Source of the DNA: an uncultured Lachnospiraceae bacterium
GTDB lineage: Bacteria; Bacillota; Clostridia; Lachnospirales; Lachnospiraceae
NCBI GenBank assembly: GCA_937877165.1
Contig: CALEFO010000177.1
Coordinates: forward strand, 1 to 12,682
DNA: 12,682 nt
Direction of reading: 5' to 3'
The translations under genes were made by a program, and so were the position numbers. The notes beneath the pieces are model-generated. The model did not search any database. It saw nothing but the letters and a program-made list of their open reading frames with translations, and had not been told where the DNA came from. Below are positions 1 to 6,409 of the stretch, piece after piece; position 1 is the stretch's first letter; each line of letters opens with the position of its first letter.

Positions 1-992
1 TCCGTAACGATGGACCAGTTGTTGTGCTTGCCGGAGCCGTTGACACCGTCGAACGGCTTCTCATGCAGAAGGCAGGCGTAGTTGTGCTTGTCTGCAACCT
101 TCTTCATCATCTCCATCGTCAGCTGGTTATGATCCACTGCGACATTTGCAGTCTCGAATACCGGTGCGAGCTCGTGCTGGCTCGGTGCCACCTCATTGTG
201 CTTCGTCTTGGCAGGAACGCCCAGCTTCCAAAGCTCCTGATCCAGATCATGCATATATTCCGAAACCTTCGGCTTCAGAACGCCAAAGTAATGATCCTCC
301 ATCTCCTGTCCCTTGGGAGCTGGCGCGCCGATCAGGGTACGGCCGGTCAGAAGAAGGTCCTTGCGCTTCAGATACATATCCTTGTCGATCAGGAAGTACT
401 CCTGCTCGGAGCCGACCGTCGTATCGACATGCGTGACTGCTTCATTTCCAAGAAGATGAAGAACCTTGACAGCCTCTTTGGAAAGAGCCTCCATGGAGCG
501 AAGAAGCGGTGTCTTCTTGTCCAGAGCCTGTCCGCCGTAGGAGCAGAATGCGGTCGGAATATACAGGGTTCCATCCTTAATAAATGCCGGTGAAGACGGA
601 TCCCAGGCAGTGTAGCCTCTTGCCTCAAAGGTGGCACGAAGTCCGCCGGACGGGAAAGAAGATGCATCCGGCTCGCCCTTGACCAACTCCTTGCCGGAGA
701 AGTCCATGATTACCTTTCCATCCGGTGTCGGTGAGATGAAGCTGTCATGCTTCTCCGCAGTCAGACCGGTCATCGGCTGGAACCAATGTGTGAAGTGTGT
801 TGCACCATGCTCAATTGCCCAGTTCTTCATAACAGAAGCAACGGTATTGGCAACATCCAGCTCCAGATGGCTTCCGCTTTTGATGCTCTTGTGAACGGCC
901 TTGTAGATATCCTTCGGCAGGCGTTCCTTCATAACCTGATCACCGAAGACGAGGCTGCCATAGATCTCAGGAACCGATACGATTGTTTCCAT
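1..992 (-). CDS. glnN: Glutamine synthetase type III, N-terminal 330 residues (partial)
   Basis: Catalyses ATP-dependent amidation of glutamate with ammonia, the entry step of nitrogen assimilation, in the cytoplasm. The reading frame opens at ATG 990-992 and stays open to the window edge, so about the first 330 residues of a family that usually runs to about 700 are present. Visible motifs are EQEYF at residues 196-200, a typical glutamine synthetase metal-ligand strand, and NGSGKHNNWS from residue 318, the type III version of the NGSGMH-like substrate loop. The long N-terminal extension ahead of the catalytic motifs fits type III rather than type I. The start is fixed by AGGAGG at 1001-1006, 8 nt upstream. 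The gene is preceded by its own promoter and a leader with a terminator-like hairpin, so it is probably regulated by premature termination. Divergent from the asparagine synthetase gene. Confidence 0.95.
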   Translation of the reverse strand, partial: METIVSVPEIYGSLVFGDQVMKERLPKDIYKAVHKSIKSGSHLELDVANTVASVMKNWAIEHGATHFTHWFQPMTGLTAEKHDSFISPTPDGKVIMDFSGKELVKGEPDASSFPSGGLRATFEARGYTAWDPSSPAFIKDGTLYIPTAFCSYGGQALDKKTPLLRSMEALSKEAVKVLHLLGNEAVTHVDTTVGSEQEYFLIDKDMYLKRKDLLLTGRTLIGAPAPKGQEMEDHYFGVLKPKVSEYMHDLDQELWKLGVPAKTKHNEVAPSQHELAPVFETANVAVDHNQLTMEMMKKVADKHNYACLLHEKPFDGVNGSGKHNNWSIVT

Positions 993-1018
993 TCTCTATT
1001 CCTCCTTTTTCCAGATAA

Positions 1019-1068
1019 CAAAAAAGACGCCTTAAAAGACAATATCCCTGTCTTTCAAAGCGCCTTTG
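1019..1068 (-). terminator. Terminator/attenuator hairpin in the glnN leader
   Basis: On the minus strand a 16-bp stem (arms 1049-1064 and 1026-1041, three G-U pairs, 7-nt loop at 1042-1048) is followed directly by six T (1025-1020). It lies between the glnN promoter and its ribosome binding site, so it acts before the gene, not after it. The 5' arm can also form a short competing hairpin, CAAAG-gcg-CTTTG (1068-1056), which would disrupt the terminator. Pairing and T-run are directly visible; the attenuator role is inferred. No ligand or T-box features were recognised. Confidence 0.75.
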
Positions 1069-1081
1069 CTTCATGCAGGTA

Positions 1082-1110
1082 GGTTTACCACATCAATTTT
1101 TTCGTGTCAA
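1082..1110 (-). promoter_or_regulatory. SigA-type promoter for glnN
   Basis: Minus-strand -35 TTGACA (1110-1105) is a perfect consensus. A 17-nt spacer leads to TAAACC (1087-1082), a weak -10 helped by an upstream TG (TGG just before it, extended -10). Transcription would start near 1075, giving a leader of about 83 nt that contains the terminator hairpin. The -35 overlaps the stop codon of the upstream remnant ORF. Confidence 0.55.
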
Positions 1111-1606
1111 TAGCTTTTCCAGACATATTGTATACAAAAATGCATTTTCACATGCTTTGGCTGCTTTTTCAGGAAGAATGGCCATATCATGCAGCTTCAT
1201 GCGATCTATATGAATCAGCTCACGAGCATTCAGGTGCTTCCAAACGGCAGGCAGGTAAATTGCGGTTTGTATCACTGCTCACGATTTCCCACGCCATCGG
1301 AAAGTCAGAGGCGGGATGCTCATATTGTCCGTGCAGCACTGCCCTCCTTTGCAGGGCGGCGACGTGGGGAATACAAACCACGATTTCATTATCATAATCC
1401 AGCGCCAGCAAATGCATATCAGTATCAGGATGCACATCAACAGCCCCTTGACAAACGCTCGGGCCCGCGCAATAATGCGGGATATCAAGAAGCGGCAAAG
1501 AGGTCGCGGATTCACAATACCTTTTGATCGGGAAGGAAATTCCGGAAAGCTGTATTTCCGGAATTTGAGTTTTCCTCTTCCGGAAATGATTCAGAATCAG
1601 AATCAT
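1093..1606 (-). pseudogene. Frameshifted hypothetical gene upstream of glnN
   Basis: I do not recognise the product. Two minus-strand open segments, 1606-1220 and 1275-1093, read as one protein if a 4-nt tandem duplication (CAGG twice, 1248-1255 on the plus strand) is reduced to one copy. The joined frame then runs ...NRNLPAVWKHLNARELIHI... to the stop at 1093. Codon choice between about 1470 and 1130 looks like real coding sequence (no rare-codon clusters, balanced residues such as ALDYDNEIVVCIPH). The first about 30 codons overlap two inverted repeats and are doubtful, so the true start may be lower, for example at the Met of DTDMHLL. The glnN promoter overlaps its stop codon. It could be a decayed gene, a frame-variable gene, or chance open frames. 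Confidence 0.4.
1537..1566. repeat. Perfect 12-bp inverted repeat with TTCCGGAA core
   Basis: Arms 1537-1548 and 1555-1566 are perfect reverse complements around a 6-nt loop (GCTGTA). Each arm carries the palindrome TTCCGGAA. No T-run follows on either strand, so it is not a normal terminator. It could be a protein-binding site pair or a small dispersed repeat. Confidence 0.7.
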
Positions 1607-1614
1607 TTCGGAAG
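1577..1614. repeat. Second TTCCGGAA hairpin, 15-bp arms with one bulge
   Basis: Left arm 1577-1592 (CTTCCGGAAATGATTC) pairs with right arm 1600-1614 apart from one missing C, around a 7-nt loop. It lies 10 nt from the first TTCCGGAA inverted repeat and shares its core, so the two look like related elements. No T-run follows. Confidence 0.65.
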
Positions 1615-1772
1615 GCGAAGGGGATTCATGTGAAGACGAGCTCTTTGCCGCTTCTTTGTGTGTTCTTCAGCACAGGATGCAGGATGATTTCTGACATAAC
1701 ACACAGAAATCAATCTGCGGACCGTGGTTTATAAAAAATGTCCCTGCTGAACAAGACATCATCAACTGCAAG
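1615..1772. other. Upstream region of the asparagine synthetase gene
   Basis: No gene seen. A TATAAA at 1730-1735 on the plus strand could serve as a -10 for the downstream gene, but no good -35 sits at 16-18 nt, so a promoter is not called. No riboswitch or T-box recognised. Confidence 0.3.
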
Positions 1773-1786
1773 AAGGAGAATATGTT

Positions 1787-3370
1787 ATGTGCTCAATTTT
1801 AGGCTATTGCGGTGCATCCGCGCGGAAAGAAGATGCAGCCGCCGCTCTTGCGAAGACGATTTCGCGGGGCCCCGACGACTCCAGACTCATTGATACCGGA
1901 AAGGGCTTTCTCGGCTTCAACCGGCTCTCCATTATGGGGCTGACTCCCGAGGGCATGCAGCCCTTCGAGCGGGACGGCAGCTATGTCGTCTGCAACGGCG
2001 AGATCTATGGCTTCCGTCCGATGAAAGAATACTTAAAGGGACGCGGCTATTCCTTTGTATCTGAGAGTGATTGCGAAATTCTTCTTCCTTTATATGAAGA
2101 ATACGGCGTTGATATGTTCCGCCTGCTGGATGCAGAGTATGCACTGATTCTTTACGATGGCAAAACCGGGGAGTACATTGCCGCCCGCGATCCGATCGGC
2201 ATCCGTCCTCTGTACTATGGCTATGACAAAAAGGGTGTCATCCTCTTCGCTTCCGAGCCGAAGAACCTGATTGAGCTTTGTGACAAAATTCTCCCGTTCC
2301 CTCCCGGCTGCTACTACAAGGACGGTTCATTCCACACCTACCGGGATATGAGCGCGGTTGACTACTACAACGAAGATGATCTCGAAACCATCTCCGTAAA
2401 CATTCATGACAAGCTGATGCGCGGTATTGAAAAGCGTCTGGATGCCGATGCCCCGGTCGGATATCTTCTGTCCGGCGGTCTCGATTCTTCCCTCGTCTGC
2501 GGAGCTGCCGCAAAGCTGATGGACAAGCCTCTGGAGACCTTCTCAATCGGCATGGATATTGATGCCATTGATCTGAAATATGCGCGTCAGGTGGCGGAAT
2601 ACATTCATTCCAATCACCATGAGGTCATCATCACCCGCGACGATGTCATCCATGCACTGGAGCCCGTTGTAGCTGCTCTTGGTACTTTCGATATCACGAC
2701 CATCCGTGCATCCATCGGCATGTACCTTGTCTGCAAGTGGATTCATGAAAATACAGATATCCGCGTCATTCTGACCGGCGAAATCTCTGATGAGCTGTTC
2801 GGCTACAAGTATACAGACTTCGCGCCCAATGCCGATGCCTTCCAGAAGGAGGCCGAGAAGCGTATTCGTGAAATCAATGTCTACGATGTTCTCCGTGCGG
2901 ACCGCTGCATTTCCGTGAACTCACTGGAGGCCCGGGTTCCGTTCGGTGATCTGGATTTTGTAGATTATGTTATGCACATTGATCCCGAAAAAAAGCTCAA
3001 CAAGTACGGCATCGGCAAATATCTTGTCCGTCATGCCTTTGAAAAGGATCAGCTGATTCCCGAATCCATCCTTATGCGTGAAAAGGCAGCGTTCTCCGAC
3101 GCAGTCGGACATTCTCTGCGCAATGACCTGATTGATTATGCAGAGTCTCTGTATACCGATGAAGAATACGAAGAGAAGCGCAAGAAATACATGCACTGCA
3201 CTCCGTTCACGAAGGAGTCTCTCCTTTACCGCGAGCTGTTCGAGAAATATTATCCCGGCCAGAGTCAGATGATTCCGGATTTCTGGATGCCCAACAAGAG
3301 CTGGAAGGGCTGCGATGTCAACGACCCCTCTGCCCGCGTTCTCTCCAACTATGGCGCCTCAGGAGAATAA
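1787..3370 (+). CDS. asnB: Asparagine synthase (glutamine-hydrolysing), AsnB type
   Basis: Makes asparagine from aspartate, glutamine and ATP in the cytoplasm. The 527-residue protein begins Met-Cys, leaving Cys2 as the N-terminal nucleophile of a class II glutaminase domain (about residues 1-190, with RGPDD at 27-31 and CNGEIY at 69-74). The synthetase domain follows, with the ATP pyrophosphatase loop SGGLDSS at 229-235 and GEISDELFGY further on. Length is close to the family norm of about 550. The start is set by AAGGAG at 1773-1778, 8 nt upstream; the required Cys2 supports this start over an out-of-frame ATG at 1782. It is monocistronic: a hairpin-repeat array and a strong terminator follow. 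Its neighbour on the other strand is glutamine synthetase, which makes its amide donor. All key residues are present. Confidence 0.96.
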   Translation: MCSILGYCGASARKEDAAAALAKTISRGPDDSRLIDTGKGFLGFNRLSIMGLTPEGMQPFERDGSYVVCNGEIYGFRPMKEYLKGRGYSFVSESDCEILLPLYEEYGVDMFRLLDAEYALILYDGKTGEYIAARDPIGIRPLYYGYDKKGVILFASEPKNLIELCDKILPFPPGCYYKDGSFHTYRDMSAVDYYNEDDLETISVNIHDKLMRGIEKRLDADAPVGYLLSGGLDSSLVCGAAAKLMDKPLETFSIGMDIDAIDLKYARQVAEYIHSNHHEVIITRDDVIHALEPVVAALGTFDITTIRASIGMYLVCKWIHENTDIRVILTGEISDELFGYKYTDFAPNADAFQKEAEKRIREINVYDVLRADRCISVNSLEARVPFGDLDFVDYVMHIDPEKKLNKYGIGKYLVRHAFEKDQLIPESILMREKAAFSDAVGHSLRNDLIDYAESLYTDEEYEEKRKKYMHCTPFTKESLLYRELFEKYYPGQSQMIPDFWMPNKSWKGCDVNDPSARVLSNYGASGE

Positions 3371-3400
3371 TCTTCTGGCTGCCATCGGCCGCGCAACTGT

Positions 3401-3503
3401 CATCAGTCGCGTTTGAGTACGCGAGGAGAATTTCGCGAAGGCGAATTCTCCGATGCGCGAGCAAAGCACACAGCGTGTGCTTGCTCGTAGTAGGAGAACG
3501 CAG
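3401..3503. repeat. Double-hairpin repeat, unit 1
   Basis: Unit of about 103 nt starting CATCAGTCGCG. Hairpin A is 3425-3451 (outer 7 bp, one unpaired T, inner TCGC/GCGA, loop GAAG). Hairpin B is 3459-3486 (GAGC...GCTC arms about an AGC loop, one extra A). It ends with GTAGTAGGAGAACGCAG, repeated after unit 2. A partial unit start, CATCGGCCGCG, also lies at 3383. Confidence 0.8.
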
Positions 3504-3600
3504 CATCGGCCGCGTTTGAGTGCCGAGGAGAAATCCGCGCAGGCGGTTTCTCCGACGGCCGAGCAAGCACAGCGTGCTTGCTCGTAGTAGGAGAACGCGG
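3504..3600. repeat. Double-hairpin repeat, unit 2
   Basis: Unit of about 97 nt starting CATCGGCCGCG, in tandem with unit 1. Hairpin A is 3527-3553 with the same 7 bp + T bulge + 4 bp + 4-nt loop plan, but with changed base pairs on both sides of the stem. Hairpin B is 3561-3583, a perfect 10-bp stem with loop AGC. The 19 nt at the heart of hairpin A also occur inside the neighbouring nuclease gene. Confidence 0.85.
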
Positions 3601-3650
3601 CATCGGCCGCGTTCGAGTACGGTAGTAAGGCGGTTCTTCCGCGGGACCGC
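3601..3650. repeat. Double-hairpin repeat, truncated unit 3
   Basis: Starts with the same CATCGGCCGCGTTCGAGTAC head as units 1 and 2, then keeps only something like the right half of hairpin A (GGCGGTTCTTCC at 3629-3640). A separate short stem, GCGGTTC/GGACCGC, closes it (3630-3650). Hairpin B is missing, so this copy is truncated. Confidence 0.65.
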
Positions 3651-3684
3651 TTCACTATACATATTCTCTATTCTTTTTTCATGG

Positions 3685-3715
3685 AAAAGCCACGGCCCTT
3701 CGGCCGCGGCTTTTT
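3685..3715. terminator. Bidirectional rho-independent terminator
   Basis: GC-rich stem AAAAGCC-A-CGGCC / GGCCG-C-GGCTTTT with loop CTTC and one A-C mismatch. It is followed by five T on the plus strand and four T on the minus strand. It lies between the convergent ends of asnB (+) and Rpn gene 1 (-) and can serve both. The repeat array therefore falls within the asnB 3' UTR. Confidence 0.85.
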
Positions 3716-3753
3716 CGTATCTGTTAGTGCTCTGCCAATTCTGCGATCCCTTG

Positions 3754-4812
3754 TTATCGGAGCTGCCTTCGGAACGCTTCCTCGCTGATCCCGGCACAGG
3801 CCGCAGCAGCAGAGACCGTCAGCGTCCCGCTTTTCACAAGATGCAAAAGCGTTTTCAGCGTACCTCTCTTCTCACCTTCCGCAAGGCCCTTTTTCATTCC
3901 CTCCGCAAGGCCGGACTCATGGCCTTCCATCCTTCCCTCTTTCAGACCGGCGTCCATGCCGTCCTTCTGTCCATCCTCCCAGGCTTCCTGATACAGGTAG
4001 CGTTTTACCCTCTCCTCATCATATTCCGTCAACAGCATTCCGATCACCTCGCTCCGATGGTCTCTCAAATATTCCCGGACAGGCCCTTCTTCCATTCCCT
4101 CGATGGCATCGTTGACCGCCCTCACATCTCCCTTAAGCTCTCGGTTCTTCCGGTACTGCTCTACAAGATAGGCATAATCGCGCAGAGATTTGCAGTCCTC
4201 CAGAATCCAGGCTCCGCTCTCATAGTTCACATTCAGCACGTGAACCTGCACCTCAATGTCCGATGGTGCTCCTTCCAGGAGATCACTCAGTTTTAGAATA
4301 CCTTCCTTCTCTTTTCCGCTGATTCCATTATACAGCATCACCAGTCTCGGCGCAGGAAGTTTCAGTTTCCTGGTTCCGTAGAGTCCTGCATCCAGACCGC
4401 TCATCTGAAGATATTTCTCATACAGGTGCGCCGCGTACAGGAAAAAGCGTACCGGCATGTTCGGATTGTCTGTGCTCTGCTGTTCATAAAGATTCATACT
4501 GCCCAGAAGAAAGAATGAGGCATCATTCTTCTGCCCCGCTGAGGCAAAATCCGCGCAGGCGGTTTTGCCGAATGTGGCAGCCGGTGTGTCAGCACCGATG
4601 CTGCTGTTTGAAAGTGACATATCGATGTCACTTTCAAACTTCATTCCCATGTAGATCACGTCCTCCATGGTGTTGATCCGGATCTCCTCCGGATTCTCAT
4701 AATTCGTATGATTGATGGCATTGTACAGCTCCAGAGTCAGTTCCTTGCGCTCCTTTGAGCCGAAAAGAGCCTTGAACAGACGGTCCTTGCAGAAACGGTT
4801 GATGTTCGCCAT
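3754..4812 (-). CDS. Rpn-family PD-(D/E)XK nuclease / putative transposase, with in-frame insertion
   Basis: Belongs to the recombination-promoting nuclease (Rpn) / PD-(D/E)XK transposase family, thought to cut DNA and promote recA-independent recombination. The N-terminus (NRFCKDRLFKALFGSKE, then LYNAIN, DVIYMGMK) is typical. Family members normally run from MGMK directly into KND(V/I)SF and YE(H/Q)QS, the catalytic Asp and E-x-Q. Here 36 extra residues (59-94) separate MGMK from KNDASF. Predicted catalytic residues are Asp97, Glu110 and Gln112, all kept. The C-terminus has EG-rich helical repeats (GLKEGRMEGHESGLAEG) and ends SEEAFRRQL, as usual. Start: ATG 4812 has GAGG 5 nt upstream; an in-frame GTG two codons earlier (4818) overlaps that site and is less likely. 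It shares promoter and leader motifs with the second Rpn gene. It may be active with a loop insertion, or be impaired. Confidence 0.88.
   Translation of the reverse strand: MANINRFCKDRLFKALFGSKERKELTLELYNAINHTNYENPEEIRINTMEDVIYMGMKFESDIDMSLSNSSIGADTPAATFGKTACADFASAGQKNDASFFLLGSMNLYEQQSTDNPNMPVRFFLYAAHLYEKYLQMSGLDAGLYGTRKLKLPAPRLVMLYNGISGKEKEGILKLSDLLEGAPSDIEVQVHVLNVNYESGAWILEDCKSLRDYAYLVEQYRKNRELKGDVRAVNDAIEGMEEGPVREYLRDHRSEVIGMLLTEYDEERVKRYLYQEAWEDGQKDGMDAGLKEGRMEGHESGLAEGMKKGLAEGEKRGTLKTLLHLVKSGTLTVSAAAACAGISEEAFRRQLR
4531..4638 (-). mobile_element. 108-nt palindromic element inserted in frame in Rpn gene 1
   Basis: Encodes 36 residues absent from the usual family sequence, placed between MGMK and KND. 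Length is a multiple of three and contains no stop in the gene's frame. It carries three palindromes in a row: hairpin A3 (4543-4569), hairpin B3 (4577-4604, CGGTG/CACCG and GCAGC/GCTGC) and a 34-nt palindrome (4606-4639). A3 has exactly the plan of the hairpins downstream of asnB and shares a 19-nt core with unit 2. AAG flanks both edges (4639-4641 and 4528-4530, minus strand), a possible 3-bp target duplication. The insertion is inferred from my knowledge of the family; the repeats are directly visible. Confidence 0.7.
4606..4639. repeat. 34-nt perfect palindrome inside Rpn gene 1
   Basis: Arms of 15 nt (4606-4620 and 4625-4639) are exact reverse complements about ATCG. The right arm lies at the edge of the inserted segment, so it could be an element terminus. 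In the protein it encodes FESDIDMSLSN. Confidence 0.85.
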
Positions 4813-4872
4813 AGGCACCTCACAAATGGCAGAATGAGTGAATCAGCTGTGGATTGCAGTCGGATTGCTTTG

Positions 4873-4903
4873 TTGCATCCGTTTCGTTCGATGTGAATCA
4901 GAT
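4873..4903. repeat. 31-nt leader motif, copy upstream of Rpn gene 1
   Basis: Matches 7555-7585 at 29 of 31 positions, including 23 consecutive identical bases (4881-4903 versus 7563-7585). Both copies lie in the 5' leader of an Rpn-family gene in the same orientation. It may be a regulatory site or a remnant of shared ancestry. Confidence 0.75.
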
Positions 4904-4983
4904 AGAAATTAAAATCATGGCAGGCATGCCTGGTGTGCCGGGCCGTGTCCCTCAGAAGTGAACGCGTGAACGCATCTGTTCGT

Positions 4984-5012
4984 AGTATAGCAGAGCTTTA
5001 AGAAATAGAATA
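4984..5012 (-). promoter_or_regulatory. Extended -10 promoter for Rpn gene 1
   Basis: Minus-strand TGCTATACT (4992-4984) is an extended -10 with TATACT at 4989-4984. The -35 position (TATTCT, 5012-5007) is weak, as is usual for extended -10 promoters. The 14 nt at 4981-4994 are identical to 7656-7669 upstream of Rpn gene 2. The leader to the start codon would be about 165 nt. Confidence 0.6.
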
Positions 5013-5077
5013 TTAGGTGGATTTCATAAAGTTTTCAGATGAAAATTATAGATATATGACAAATCAGCGGAATCGGC

Positions 5078-5419
5078 CTACGCAAACAGTGTCTGCACCA
5101 GGATCATGTACAGAATGGTCCCGGAGGCCATGGAAATCAGCATATTCTTCTTCCAGAGAAACGTTACGGCCACAACGGCAAGCGCAATCATTTCCGGAAT
5201 GCCGTATGTTCCACCCGCAGAAAAGGAGATATTGCGGAGACAGTATACCACCAAAAGTCCGAATACCGCGGGTGCAAGGTATTTACCGAGGTAGACAACA
5301 AACGGCGGTGTCTTCCTGCCTGCCGGAAACAATATATATGGAAGGAACCTGGTCAGCACGGTTGCCAGAACTGCCGCGCCAATGGTAACTGCCTGCTGAA
5401 GCTGTGTCATTTCACTCAT
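5078..5419 (-). CDS. azlD: AzlD family branched-chain amino acid transporter small subunit
   Basis: Small membrane partner of AzlC; the pair exports branched-chain amino acids and analogues such as 4-azaleucine. The 113-residue protein has four hydrophobic segments (about 8-24, 37-61, 73-89, 91-110) and the family's RFLPYILFP motif at 24-32. Length matches AzlD (about 100-115). Its ATG overlaps the azlC stop codon (ATGA, 5416-5419), showing translational coupling and complex formation. No terminator is visible after it, so some transcripts may run on into Rpn gene 1. Confidence 0.92.
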   Translation of the reverse strand: MSEMTQLQQAVTIGAAVLATVLTRFLPYILFPAGRKTPPFVVYLGKYLAPAVFGLLVVYCLRNISFSAGGTYGIPEMIALAVVAVTFLWKKNMLISMASGTILYMILVQTLFA

Positions 5420-6252
5420 AGACTCCGATTTCCCTTCTGGTGCAGCTCACCCGCCGCGTCATCCTGCAAATTTTCACAATTCTGTTCTTTCTCTAATGTC
5501 GGCTCTTCCTTCTTTTCCAGAAAAGGCCGCAGCGCTGTCAGCGATACAAGGATCACGGCCATCGACGGAAGGATGAAGCCGTCCGCACCGAAAATCACAA
5601 GGCACACAAAGGAACCCACAATGCCAATGTACTCGCTAAGATGTCCCCTGCTCCGATCCTTCACCCACTGGTTCATAAAAATGGTCACAAACATCGCGGT
5701 CATGACAAAATCCAAGCCCTTGGTATTAAACGTAATTCTCGATCCGAACAGCGCCCCCAGTGCCGCCCCTGCTACCCAGTAGCCCTGATCGAGAAGCGAT
5801 ACCCAGAAATAAAACCAGCCGCGGTCCGTTCCCGCAGGAATCTCCGCAGAATAATTCACAGCGAAGGTCTCGTCACTGGTGGTATAGATCAGATACCATT
5901 TCTTCCAGCCGGTTCCCTTGTACCGGTCCAGCATAGAAATCCCGTAAAACAGATGCCTTGCGCCCACCATCAGTGCGGTCATGAAGCAGACCAGCGGCTG
6001 AAACGGAGAAAGAAGAATGGAAACCAGAAGAAATTCCATGGAACCGGTATAGACGATGATTGCCGTCAGAACCGGGTAGTAAATGGGGAAACCGCTGGTC
6101 ACCATCAGAATGCCATATGTCATTCCGAGGAACAGATAACCAGTCATGACCGGAATGGTCAATGGAAAAGCAGTACGAAGAGCGTTTCCGATTTTCTCCC
6201 TGTGATTCACGGATTCCTGTGTCAAACCTGCATCTGATTTCATTTCTCTCAT
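5416..6252 (-). CDS. azlC: AzlC family branched-chain amino acid transporter permease
   Basis: Large subunit of the AzlCD exporter in the cytoplasmic membrane. About 278 residues, against 230-250 usual; the excess is a charged C-terminal tail (KKEEPTLEKEQ...) and a short polar N-terminus. Typical motifs are AFPLTIPVMTGYLFLGMTYG near residue 30 and FLLVSILLSPFQP with GARHLFYG in the middle. About seven membrane spans can be seen. Start is uncertain: GTG 6255, ATG 6252 and ATG 6243 are all in frame and none has a strong ribosome binding site; ATG 6252 is used here. It overlaps azlD by 4 nt. No regulator gene (AzlB or Lrp-like) is adjacent. Confidence 0.92.
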   Translation of the reverse strand: MREMKSDAGLTQESVNHREKIGNALRTAFPLTIPVMTGYLFLGMTYGILMVTSGFPIYYPVLTAIIVYTGSMEFLLVSILLSPFQPLVCFMTALMVGARHLFYGISMLDRYKGTGWKKWYLIYTTSDETFAVNYSAEIPAGTDRGWFYFWVSLLDQGYWVAGAALGALFGSRITFNTKGLDFVMTAMFVTIFMNQWVKDRSRGHLSEYIGIVGSFVCLVIFGADGFILPSMAVILVSLTALRPFLEKKEEPTLEKEQNCENLQDDAAGELHQKGNRSL

Positions 6253-6342
6253 CACCAGCCGCCGTATTCCTACTGTTTCAGTATGCTATATGGTATAAGA
6301 GTGTAGCATGTTTCTCACGATCCTTCCAGAGAAAATCTACGT

Positions 6343-6377
6343 AAAAGGCAGTGTGCATCGTTTGCACACTGCCTTTT
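6343..6377. terminator. Perfect 15-bp terminator hairpin after Rpn gene 2
   Basis: Arms 6343-6357 and 6363-6377 (AAAAGGCAGTGTGCA and its exact complement) around a 5-nt loop. T-rich ends are present in both directions. On the minus strand it lies 33 nt after the Rpn gene 2 stop and upstream of azlC, so it separates those two units. Confidence 0.85.
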
Positions 6378-6409
6378 CTTGTAAATACATAATCACAATG
6401 CAATTATTT

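Noticed and set aside
24..593. Plus-strand ORF antisense to glnN
   Set aside because: Shadow of the glutamine synthetase frame, which has conserved catalytic motifs and a strong ribosome binding site.
1195..1215. Third copy of the Rpn leader motif
   Set aside because: Only TGAATCAG and a loosely similar LIHIDR translation match; too short to call.
1577..1614. Rho-independent terminator
   Set aside because: Strong stem but no T-run on either strand.
3318..3797. Overlapping minus-strand ORFs across the repeat array as genes
   Set aside because: Arg/Ser/Ala-rich translations of repeats, open in all three frames, with no ribosome binding site; better explained by stop-poor repeat sequence.
3520..4296. 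Long plus-strand ORF of 258 codons
   Set aside because: It starts in the hairpin array and runs antisense through Rpn gene 1, whose minus-strand product has clear family motifs.
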